Shown here piece after piece: positions 1-5,509 of a DNA stretch of 5,509 nucleotides. A program made the translations under genes and the position numbers. Each line of letters starts with the position of its first letter. Position 1 is the first letter of the stretch. The notes below the pieces were generated by a model that saw only the letters and a list, made by a program, of their open reading frames with translations, had not been told where the DNA came from and did no database searches. This stretch comes from Candidatus Izemoplasma sp. (lineage in GTDB: Bacteria > Bacillota_I > Bacilli_A > Izemoplasmatales > Izemoplasmataceae): contig SLPE01000061.1 of the NCBI GenBank assembly GCA_007132145.1, positions 1-5,509 of the forward strand, read 5' to 3'.

Positions 1-9
1 AGGGATTGC

Positions 10-1722
10 ATGAAACGTGTACTTATGGTTCTGATGCTTTTCATGGCGGGGTTCACATTGACATCATGCGGCTTGGAAACCGACTTCATCGATGAAATCA
101 AGGACGGAATCGATGACGTACAATCAGCCGTCGACGACTTGAAAGCCGACATGGCGGCTTTGCAAGATGAAATCGACGAACTGACCGCGTTACTCGAAGG
201 CATGCAAAGCGGTGTCGATGACGAGTTCGAGGCGCTCAAACTGGAGCTCGAAGCGTTGAAAGCCCAATTGGAGAAGACGACACACATCACCATCGCACAT
301 ACCAACGACATACACGGTCGTTTTGAAGAGGGAAGAGGCAGCATGGGATTCGCGCATGTCAAATCCGTTGTCGAGATGTTGAAACTGCGCAATCCGAACA
401 CCTTGCTCGTCGATGCCGGTGACACATTCCACGGCACGGTGTTCGCCAATTTGGAAATGGGTCACACCATTGCGGACTTGATGAACATGGTCGGATACGA
501 TTACCACGTTCCCGGAAACCATGACTTCAACTTCGGCTATGAGCACCTATTGACTTTGAGAGACTATGCCGATTTCCCCTTCTTGTCCGCCAATGTGTAC
601 AAAGACGATGAAAGGTTGTTCAATCCGTACATGATTCATAACATCGACGGTGTCGATGTCGGCTTTTTCGGATTGACCTCGCCCGAAACGGTTTTCAAGA
701 CCCATCCGGACAATGTCGAAGGACTCGTGTTCACAGACCCGGTCGATGAGGCCCAAATCGTCGTTTCGGAACTCGAAGACCTTGTCGATGTCGTCATTCT
801 CATCTCCCACGTCGGCACTGCGGAAGATACGTTGGTGACGACGCATGACGTCGCGACTGAAGTCGATGGTATTCATCTGATCATCGACGGCCATTCACAC
901 GATGTGCCGGCCATGAACGAATGGGTCAACGACACGCTCATCGTCAGTGCGCATGAATACTTGAAATACGTTGGATATGTCGACATCATCGTCGTCGATG
1001 GCGAAGTGATCAGTCTTGAAGCGCATGCCATCGGCGCGGAAGAAGCCGTACTTCTTGGACAAGACTGGGCGATTCTCCAATACATCAGCGCCGCCAAAGA
1101 GGCACAAGAAGAACTCTTGAATGAAGTTGTCGGCTTCACGAACGTTCGTATCGAAGGTGCGCGCGAATATGTCAGGACACAAGAAACCAACTCGGGCAAC
1201 CTCTTGACGGATGCGATGCAGTTCGTCAGTGGCGCGGATATCGTGATCACGAACGGCGGCGGCATACGCGACTCCTTCGAAGCGGGAGACATCACGCTCG
1301 GCGACGTCATCAGCATGTTGCCGTTCGGAAACATCGTCGTCACCAAGGAACTTACCGGCGCCGAAATCATCGAAGTTTTGGAAACGGTGACGGCCGACTT
1401 TACGGGAGACAACGAAATCGGCTCGTTCCCGCACGTCGCAGGCATCAGCTACACCATCGACTTGAACTTGGCCGAAGACCGTATCACCGATGTCATGTAT
1501 GATGGAGATCCCATCGACCCCGATGCGGTCTACGTCGTCGCGACCAACGATTTCATCGCCGCAGGCGGAGACAACTATCCGCACATGGCGGACAGACCGA
1601 TGATCGCAGAATACGGAACGATGGATGCGGCGCTCATCGACTTCATCACGTTCCTCGAAGACTTGAACGACTATGAATTCCCCCAAGGGCGGATTTTGAT
1701 TATTCATCCGGATAATGATTGA
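10..1722 (+). CDS. Surface lipoprotein 5'-nucleotidase / metallophosphatase with coiled-coil stalk
   Basis: The 570-residue product looks like a membrane-anchored 5'-nucleotidase of the UshA/YfkN type, which removes phosphate from extracellular nucleotides so that nucleosides can be taken up. Residues 1-19 are a signal peptide with lipobox LTSC, C20 being the lipidation site. Residues 22-89 are an acidic coiled coil. The metallophosphatase domain (about 93-340) shows the expected metal ligands: D100 and H102 in TNDIHG, D138 in DAGDTF, N170 and H171 in GNHD, H267 in ISHVG, and H295/H297 in GHSHD. The C-terminal nucleotidase domain (about 370-560) has TNSGNLLTDA, ITNGGGIR (413-420) and the substrate-binding NDFIAAGGDNY (513-523). 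All key residues are present, so it should be active. There is no LPxTG anchor. The ATG at 10 is chosen because it gives an intact signal peptide and has AGGG five bases upstream; the promoter is outside the window. Substrate preference (AMP, UDP-sugar, cyclic nucleotide) cannot be read from sequence. Confidence 0.93.
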   Translation: MKRVLMVLMLFMAGFTLTSCGLETDFIDEIKDGIDDVQSAVDDLKADMAALQDEIDELTALLEGMQSGVDDEFEALKLELEALKAQLEKTTHITIAHTNDIHGRFEEGRGSMGFAHVKSVVEMLKLRNPNTLLVDAGDTFHGTVFANLEMGHTIADLMNMVGYDYHVPGNHDFNFGYEHLLTLRDYADFPFLSANVYKDDERLFNPYMIHNIDGVDVGFFGLTSPETVFKTHPDNVEGLVFTDPVDEAQIVVSELEDLVDVVILISHVGTAEDTLVTTHDVATEVDGIHLIIDGHSHDVPAMNEWVNDTLIVSAHEYLKYVGYVDIIVVDGEVISLEAHAIGAEEAVLLGQDWAILQYISAAKEAQEELLNEVVGFTNVRIEGAREYVRTQETNSGNLLTDAMQFVSGADIVITNGGGIRDSFEAGDITLGDVISMLPFGNIVVTKELTGAEIIEVLETVTADFTGDNEIGSFPHVAGISYTIDLNLAEDRITDVMYDGDPIDPDAVYVVATNDFIAAGGDNYPHMADRPMIAEYGTMDAALIDFITFLEDLNDYEFPQGRILIIHPDND

Positions 1723-1765
1723 TCTTCGTGGCTTTCATGTCGATTTGATCAACACACGTAGGGCC

Positions 1766-1783
1766 ATGCCGCGATAACGGCAT
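1766..1783 (+). terminator. Small hairpin downstream of the nucleotidase gene
   Basis: ATGCCG (1766-1771) and CGGCAT (1778-1783) form a perfect 6-bp stem around a CGATAA loop. The stretch after it (TTCTTC) is only a poor U-tract, so by itself it is a doubtful terminator. It may instead stabilise the 3' end of the message or act together with the stronger hairpin at 1799-1851. Confidence 0.3.
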
Positions 1784-1798
1784 TCTTCACGAAACCTT

Positions 1799-1851
1799 GA
1801 ACCGCTCCCAAGACATCGGGTTGTACATCCGCTGGAACGGGAGCGGTTTTT
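1799..1851 (+). terminator. Intrinsic terminator of the nucleotidase gene, with a structured loop
   Basis: AACCGCTCCC (1800-1809) pairs perfectly with GGGAGCGGTT (1839-1848), and the run TTTTT lies at 1847-1851. The 29-base interior is long for a terminator loop but can itself fold: CGGGT (1817-1821) pairs with ATCCG (1827-1831) around TGTAC. Between the two stems lie seven bases on each side, with a possible tandem G-A pair. The hairpin sits 77 bases after the stop codon of the first gene and would separate it from the next transcription unit. No useful U-tract exists on the other strand. Confidence 0.7.
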
Positions 1852-1865
1852 GTCGTAGTCGTGGA

Positions 1866-1876
1866 ACGAATCCGTG
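1866..1876 (+). repeat. Direct repeat ACGAATCCGTG, copy 1
   Basis: This 11-base sequence recurs exactly at 2019-2029, 153 bases downstream, inside the promoter of the second gene. Its first ten bases are an imperfect palindrome (ACGnATnCGT), as in many operator half-sites. Copy 1 is not followed by a convincing -10 element. A binding site for a regulator is inferred, not shown. Confidence 0.4.
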
Positions 1877-1931
1877 TGAGCATCAAGCATCCGAAAAGAG
1901 AGGGAAGCCCGTTGGACACGTTTTCTTCTTT

Positions 1932-1949
1932 CGACGTTTCATGCATGCC
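1932..1949 (+). repeat. Short intergenic repeat CGACGTTTCATGCATGCC, copy 1
   Basis: The same sequence, lacking one C, occurs at 5393-5409 beyond the second gene. Twelve bases match exactly, and five more match after a one-base gap. Both copies are intergenic, on either side of the second transcription unit. The function is unknown and chance similarity is not excluded. Confidence 0.35.
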
Positions 1950-2000
1950 GTATGACGATAAGGGGCGTCCCCGTCCCCCGCTTGCGTTCCGGTTCATCGA

Positions 2001-2036
2001 TTGACGCTATCAAAAAGGACGAATCCGTGCTATAAT
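2001..2036 (+). promoter_or_regulatory. Promoter of the leucine-rich-repeat lipoprotein gene (extended -10)
   Basis: A perfect TATAAT lies at 2031-2036, preceded by TG one base upstream (2028-2029), making an extended -10 element. TTGACG at 2001-2006 resembles a -35 box, but the 24-base spacing is too long for ordinary sigma-A use. The bases at the normal distance (around 2008-2013, TATCAA) are poor. The extended -10 therefore probably carries recognition. Transcription should start near 2042-2045. Confidence 0.72.
2019..2029 (+). repeat. Direct repeat ACGAATCCGTG, copy 2, inside the promoter
   Basis: This is an exact match to 1866-1876. It lies immediately upstream of the -10 hexamer and includes its extended TG. 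A protein bound here would block RNA polymerase, which would suit an operator. That role is inferred from position and partial palindromy only. Confidence 0.4.
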
Positions 2037-2128
2037 GTAAAATGACATGCACATATGCTGAAGCTTCATTGAATCATGGACACCGAGGTGTGATTCTCGG
2101 GAGCTTCCCCAAGACCTTGCGTGTTTTC

Positions 2129-2189
2129 AACCCCCATGAGCCCGATGGAAGCCGGCGAAAGCCGCGTCTTCGATGGGGTTTTTGTTTTT
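2129..2189 (+). terminator. Premature terminator hairpin in the leader
   Basis: CCCCAT (2132-2137) pairs with ATGGGG (2173-2178), and AA (2129-2130) can extend the stem across a bulged C. Inside is a second arm: GAAG (2148-2151) with CTTC (2168-2171), then CGGC (2153-2156) and GCCG (2161-2164) capped by a GAAA tetraloop. The stem is followed by five T, a G and five more T (2179-2189). It lies between the promoter and the ribosome site with no supported gene before it, so it most likely works as a conditional attenuator rather than as the end of an upstream gene. Confidence 0.6.
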
Positions 2190-2221
2190 CGGTGTCAAGG
2201 CGGGTGCATGGGCATGTCCAG

Positions 2222-2228
2222 AAGGAGG
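2222..2228 (+). promoter_or_regulatory. Ribosome binding site deciding the start of the repeat protein
   Basis: AAGGAGG is a near-perfect Shine-Dalgarno sequence. It is 11 bases before the ATG at 2240, a slightly long spacing. It fixes the start there rather than at the in-frame ATG at 2042, which has no ribosome site and lies at the transcription start. Confidence 0.88.
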
Positions 2229-2239
2229 GAAAGATACCC

Positions 2240-5200
2240 ATGAAAAAAATCGTTTTGTGTCTATTGACCGTCTTGGTCACCAGTCTTTTCATCGCTTGCG
2301 GGGACGACCCCGAGGAGGAAGTCCGACTACTCGCTGTACGTATCGATGAAGAAACCTTAGAAGCGAGTTATCCTCTCGAGGATTTTTCCGTTGAAGACCT
2401 TGATCTCGTTCTCACTTACGAAGATGGCTCGACACGCACCGTCTCAGTCACGCCGTCGATGTTGTCGGCGACAGATCTCGACGCATTGAACAAGGTCGGT
2501 ACCCATACGGTGACCATCCATTATGAGGCTTTCTCTACCATGGTTGTCATCCACCTCGTCGAAACACCCCTGTTCCATCAATTGACCGCCATTTACGACA
2601 TGGGGGTGGCGGAAGGATCCATCACCGGTAGCTACGAAGATTGGCTGGAAAGCATCCGTGGCGAAGACGGTGTAGGCATCACCGATGCTCACATCGATGT
2701 CACCGGTCGGCTCATCCTCGTTTTTTCCGATGGAACGACACGTGACGTCGGCGAAGTCGTCGGTCGTGCAGGCGAGGACGGAAGGGAAATCGTGTTGCGG
2801 GTTCGAGAAGGAGTCTTGGAGTGGAAGTATGCCGGCGAAACGGACTACTCGCCACTTATCGATTTCGAGCAACTGACCGATACGCCCGTCCACACGGTTT
2901 CATTCGTGAGCGACGGCGGCGACGCCCTTGAAGCGCGTAGCGTCGAGCATGGAACGTCCTTGGCGCTTCCGGGGACACAAAGGGAAGGATACTTCTTCGA
3001 AGGGTGGTACAGCGACGCGTTCTTGACACAACCGTTCGACTCTTCGATTCCTGTCTATGAAGACATCACGCTCCATGCGAAATGGCGCTGGGGAGGGGAT
3101 TATGAGATCGTCGACGGCGAAGCCATCATCACCGGCGGTTCGATGTACTATTGGCGACACCTCGTCATTCCGGAAACGCTCGAGGGATTCCCGGTTCGCA
3201 GAATCGCGCCCGAAGCATTCAAGAACCATTTGACCCCGCAAGAGGTGACGTTGCCGGAGATGTTGGTGGAAATCGGCGAGAGCGCCTTTGAGAGAGCGTA
3301 TTCCTTGAGATTTGTCCACCTTGAGGGCGACAGCCGACTACAATTCATTCGCTCACGCGCGTTTGCCGAAACGCCACTCAATGCCTTCGGTTGGGCTCCT
3401 CGGCTTGCGCACATCGGCTCGGAAGCGTTCAAGAACACAGGACTCACCGCCTTCGATTTCGGACCGGATGTCATGAGAATCGAAGCAGGCGCTTTTGAGA
3501 ACTGTCGCTCGTTGAGGGAGGTCGTCTTTCCGTCGCGTGTCGAAACGATTTTTCCGCGGACATTTGCGGGGACGACGAGTTTGACATCGTTCGTCTTTCC
3601 CGCTCACAGTCGTCTTGAAACCGTTCTGTCCGACGCTTTTGAAAAGACGGGACTGCGCATGCTCTTTTTGCCTGAAGGGGTGAAATCGCTCGAGGGTTTG
3701 GCGTTTTCTTTCCAATACGACGCCGTCCTCTATTTGCCGAACAGTGTCGTAGACTTCGGCGAATATGGTGTGCGTTCCGAAGACCCCGAGACGTCGTTGA
3801 CCTTGCTCGCCGGCGCCGAAGCGCAACCCGGAACGTGGCATGAGGATTGGAATCCTCAGGACCATACGGTGATCTGGGGATACGACAAGGATGCCGATGA
3901 CGCCTTCGAAACGCGCACGACACTATATGAGGGAGAGGGCGCCATCGTCGTCACCGGCTACACCGGTGCGGCGACGCATCTCGTGTTCCCCACGCACATC
4001 CACGGAACACCCGTCATAGGCATCGATGAAGATGCGTTTAGAGGCAACCAGACGGTCGAGACGGTCATTTTGCCTCCGACATTGAGATGGATTGATCATC
4101 GCGTGTTCAAGGATGCTTCGAACTTGCAAGAAGTCGTACTACCGGAGGGTCTCCGCTCCATCGGTTTCGACGCCTTCCGCAACACCGCGCTGAAAACGGT
4201 TCGCCTTCCGGCAGCGCTTCAACATGCGGTCATTGCAGCCCGCGCCTTCGAAGGCATACCCCGATTGACGATTTTGAGCGACAGTCCGGAAGCGGGCATC
4301 GACTGGATGCCCGGATGGCATGCGGAAGACGCCATCATCTATTGGGACGCACGGGTCACCGTGTCAGGGCTCTATTATGACATCGTCACCAAGGGACACG
4401 AAAGCGTCGCCGTCATCACCGGTCTCAACGCCACCTTGAAAGCACTTCGCATTCCCGAAACGATCCACGGACACCCGGTCGTCGAACTCGCCGATGAGGC
4501 ATTCATGGGAGAAACACAACTCGAGCGGATTATCTTGCCGTCGACGCTGAGTCGCATCGGTGTTCGGGCCTTGGCTCAGCTGGATCATGTCCGATCGATC
4601 GTTTTCGAAGAACACACAGCCCTAGAAACGATCGACACAGAAGCCTTCAAGGGTGCAAGCATGCTGGAAGCCTTCCTCATCCCCGACAGCGTCACCCATG
4701 TCGGTGCACGCGCCTTTGCCGACTGCGACACGCTCGAACTGTATGCCGAAGCGCCTCAACGTCCGTTCACATGGAACTTCCATTGGAATGCCGACGGCAG
4801 ACCGGTCACCTGGGGCTTCAATCGCTACGGATCGACCGAGGCCTTCGACTACACGCTCATCGGCACCTTCTACGGTCTGGGTATCCGTATCGATCAATAT
4901 GTCGGTCTTGAGACCGAGCTCGTCGTTCCGACGCAGATTTCCGGTTTCGACGTGACGCACATCGGCGACTTCGCCTTCATGTTGGCGCCTCCCGATCTCG
5001 AGCGTGTCACCTTACCGGCGAGCGTCGTCTCGATCGGCGAGGGAGCGTTTTCCGGTGCGGCGATGCTCGAAGCGCTCGATCTCAGACCCGGTAGCCGCCT
5101 CGCCGAGATCGGTGCACATGCGTTCTCGGATGCGGGCAGTCTCCGGAACTTCTTCATTCCGATGTCCGTCGATACGATCGGCACCCATGCATTCGCCGGG

Positions 5201-5320
5201 TGTCATGACTTGACGATTCAAGCAGAAGCAAATGGACCTCAGAGCGGTTGGCACGAGGCATGGAATCCCGACGGTGTGAAAGTCGAGTGGGGCCAGTCTC
5301 CACCGGACCTCTTCCCATAA
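2240..5320 (+). CDS. BspA-type leucine-rich-repeat surface lipoprotein (putative adhesin)
   Basis: The product has 1026 residues. Residues 1-19 form a signal peptide with lipobox FIAC and C20 as the lipid anchor. Residues 28-108 resemble a bacterial Ig-like domain (TYEDGSTRTV, then GTHTVTIHY). Residues 109-217 form an unnamed domain with YEDWLESIRGEDG, FSDGTTRDVG and GEDGREIVLRV. Residues 218-282 are an InlB-type/Flg_new repeat with GYFFEGWYSD and LHAKW. From 285 to 1018 run four BspA-type LRR modules (285-548, 549-703, 704-860, 861-1018) with about 19 repeat units, most marked by xxAF. Each module ends in a tryptophan-rich motif such as WHEDWNPQDHTVIWGY (533-548). No catalytic residues, LPxTG signal or C-terminal membrane segment are seen. 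Such proteins usually bind host or neighbouring-cell surfaces; the ligand here is unknown. The gene has its own promoter, a structured leader and a terminator, so it is monocistronic. An upstream in-frame ATG (2042) would add 66 residues before the signal peptide and is rejected. Confidence 0.92.
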   Translation: MKKIVLCLLTVLVTSLFIACGDDPEEEVRLLAVRIDEETLEASYPLEDFSVEDLDLVLTYEDGSTRTVSVTPSMLSATDLDALNKVGTHTVTIHYEAFSTMVVIHLVETPLFHQLTAIYDMGVAEGSITGSYEDWLESIRGEDGVGITDAHIDVTGRLILVFSDGTTRDVGEVVGRAGEDGREIVLRVREGVLEWKYAGETDYSPLIDFEQLTDTPVHTVSFVSDGGDALEARSVEHGTSLALPGTQREGYFFEGWYSDAFLTQPFDSSIPVYEDITLHAKWRWGGDYEIVDGEAIITGGSMYYWRHLVIPETLEGFPVRRIAPEAFKNHLTPQEVTLPEMLVEIGESAFERAYSLRFVHLEGDSRLQFIRSRAFAETPLNAFGWAPRLAHIGSEAFKNTGLTAFDFGPDVMRIEAGAFENCRSLREVVFPSRVETIFPRTFAGTTSLTSFVFPAHSRLETVLSDAFEKTGLRMLFLPEGVKSLEGLAFSFQYDAVLYLPNSVVDFGEYGVRSEDPETSLTLLAGAEAQPGTWHEDWNPQDHTVIWGYDKDADDAFETRTTLYEGEGAIVVTGYTGAATHLVFPTHIHGTPVIGIDEDAFRGNQTVETVILPPTLRWIDHRVFKDASNLQEVVLPEGLRSIGFDAFRNTALKTVRLPAALQHAVIAARAFEGIPRLTILSDSPEAGIDWMPGWHAEDAIIYWDARVTVSGLYYDIVTKGHESVAVITGLNATLKALRIPETIHGHPVVELADEAFMGETQLERIILPSTLSRIGVRALAQLDHVRSIVFEEHTALETIDTEAFKGASMLEAFLIPDSVTHVGARAFADCDTLELYAEAPQRPFTWNFHWNADGRPVTWGFNRYGSTEAFDYTLIGTFYGLGIRIDQYVGLETELVVPTQISGFDVTHIGDFAFMLAPPDLERVTLPASVVSIGEGAFSGAAMLEALDLRPGSRLAEIGAHAFSDAGSLRNFFIPMSVDTIGTHAFAGCHDLTIQAEANGPQSGWHEAWNPDGVKVEWGQSPPDLFP

Positions 5321-5346
5321 TCGGCTGCATAACTTCTTTATCGATG

Positions 5347-5373
5347 AAGGCGGCATCGAGCGATGCCGCCTTT
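5347..5373 (+). terminator. Hairpin terminator of the repeat-protein gene
   Basis: AAGGCGGCATCG (5347-5358) and CGATGCCGCCTT (5361-5372) are perfect inverted repeats with only AG between them. In RNA the innermost pairs would open to leave roughly a 10-bp stem. The hairpin starts 26 bases after the stop codon. The trailing run is only TTT, so termination relies on the very stable stem. Being symmetrical, it could also slow polymerase arriving from the other side. Confidence 0.72.
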
Positions 5374-5392
5374 GACATGGCGCGTTTTGAAC

Positions 5393-5409
5393 CGACGTTT
5401 CATGATGCC
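5393..5409 (+). repeat. Short intergenic repeat, copy 2
   Basis: CGACGTTTCATGATGCC matches 1932-1949 except for one missing C. It lies between the two terminators downstream of the second gene. No function is assigned. Confidence 0.35.
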
Positions 5410-5466
5410 ACAGCATGGCCGCGTCTTTCGCGTTGAAAGAAAGGATTGTATCTTCCCGTTTTCCTA

Positions 5467-5491
5467 TAAAACGCTCTCGACTTGAAAGCGT
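5467..5491 (-). terminator. Minus-strand terminator, probably of a convergent gene off the right edge
   Basis: Read on the minus strand, ACGCTTTC (5491-5484) pairs with GAGAGCGT (5478-5471) around AAGTC and is followed by TTTAT. On this strand all eight pairs form, one as G-U. On the plus strand the same position is a C-A mismatch, which points to the minus strand as the transcribed one. A TGA on the minus strand at 5493-5491 could be the stop codon of that gene, but only a few codons are visible, so no coding region is called. Confidence 0.5.
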
Positions 5492-5509
5492 CACTTGGCC
5501 CTTGTCGCG

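Larger units (their letters stand above)
1852..2000. other. Gene-free stretch between terminator and promoter
   Basis: I see no supported gene here. A minus-strand reading frame of 82 codons crosses it (1749-1997), but it has no ribosome site before its ATG and runs through the terminator stem. The stretch contains one copy each of two short intergenic repeats, annotated separately. Confidence 0.6.
2043..2239 (+). promoter_or_regulatory. Structured 5' leader RNA, candidate riboswitch or attenuator
   Basis: About 195 transcribed bases separate the promoter from the start codon. The first part (2060-2107) folds into a long imperfect hairpin. GAAGCTTC pairs with GGAGCTTC (2100-2107) with one G-U pair, then comes a 3x3 internal loop (ATT/TCG). 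Next, GAATCA (2071-2076) pairs with TGATTC (2091-2096), followed by a TGGA bulge and CAC/GTG closing a CGAG loop. A linker with CCCCAAGAC (2107-2115) follows, then a terminator-like hairpin, then the ribosome site. CCCCAAGAC can alternatively pair with GTCTT (2166-2170) plus GGGG (2175-2178), which would break both hairpins, as in transcription-attenuation switches. I compared it by memory with TPP, SAM, FMN, purine, glycine, cyclic-di-GMP, cyclic-di-AMP, T-box and ZTP patterns and saw no match. Confidence 0.5.

Noticed and set aside
895..1707. 270-codon open frame on the minus strand
   Set aside because: It lies entirely antisense to the conserved nucleotidase domain and its product resembles no family; open antisense frames are common in G+C-rich genes with this codon bias.
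1749..1997. 82-codon minus-strand frame in the intergenic region
   Set aside because: No ribosome site before its ATG, it crosses the terminator stem, and the composition is unlike a protein (TTTTKT run, no domain).
2135..2166. Possible hammerhead-type ribozyme core (ATGAG ... CGAAA) in the leader
   Set aside because: The essential CUGANGA core is not present, and the CGAAA is explained as a GAAA tetraloop on a CGGC/GCCG stem.
2101..2190. T-box leader
   Set aside because: No T-box sequence or specifier loop is visible, and the gene is not a tRNA synthetase, amino-acid transporter or biosynthesis gene.
2042..2239. In-frame upstream ATG giving a 66-residue N-terminal extension (or a leaderless start) of the repeat protein
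   Set aside because: It has no ribosome site, lies at the transcription start, runs through both leader hairpins, and would bury the lipoprotein signal peptide inside the protein.
5420..5436. CTTTC/GAAAG hairpin as another terminator
   Set aside because: Only a weak 5-bp stem, with no T-run after it on either strand.
5012..5494. 160-codon minus-strand frame
   Set aside because: It overlaps the conserved end of the repeat protein and both downstream hairpins and has no recognisable domain.

Overview
The window holds two separate plus-strand genes, both for predicted surface lipoproteins. They lie in DNA of moderately high G+C (by eye a little over half). The first (10-1722) is a 5'-nucleotidase-type metallophosphatase held off the membrane by a coiled-coil stalk. 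The second (2240-5320) is a 1026-residue BspA-type leucine-rich-repeat protein of the kind used as an adhesin or binding surface. Both begin with a lipoprotein signal peptide ending in a cysteine at residue 20.

Organism: the mix of BspA-type repeats, an InlB/Listeria-Bacteroides (Flg_new) repeat, a strong AGGAGG ribosome site, an extended -10 promoter and U-rich intrinsic terminators suggests Bacillota or a related wall-less lineage (Mycoplasmatota/Acholeplasma-like). This is inference from gene content. TGA ends the first gene and tryptophan is written TGG throughout, so the mycoplasma UGA=Trp code is not in use. The G+C is high for a mollicute, so the assignment is weak.

Layout: 1-9 is the end of the first gene's ribosome site; its promoter is off the window. 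Positions 1723-2239 are a 517-base gene-free stretch. It contains a small hairpin (1766-1783), a structured terminator (1799-1851), two copies of an 11-base motif (1866-1876 and 2019-2029), a promoter (-10 element at 2031-2036), and a roughly 195-base transcribed leader. The leader has a long imperfect hairpin (2060-2107) followed by a terminator-like hairpin with an interrupted U-tract (2129-2189), all upstream of the ribosome site at 2222-2228. That arrangement looks like a riboswitch or attenuator and is the most interesting thing in the window; I cannot match it to a known class. After the second gene there is a strong hairpin terminator (5347-5373). About 90 bases further on is a second hairpin whose base pairing and U-tract fit the minus strand, suggesting a convergent gene ending at or beyond the right edge.

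Working together: the genes are not one operon, because a terminator and a new promoter separate them. Both products would sit on the outer face of the cell. The first probably dephosphorylates extracellular nucleotides for nucleoside uptake. The second probably binds a host, neighbour-cell or matrix surface, and its expression is likely gated by the leader RNA. No mobile element, CRISPR array, tRNA or rRNA was seen.
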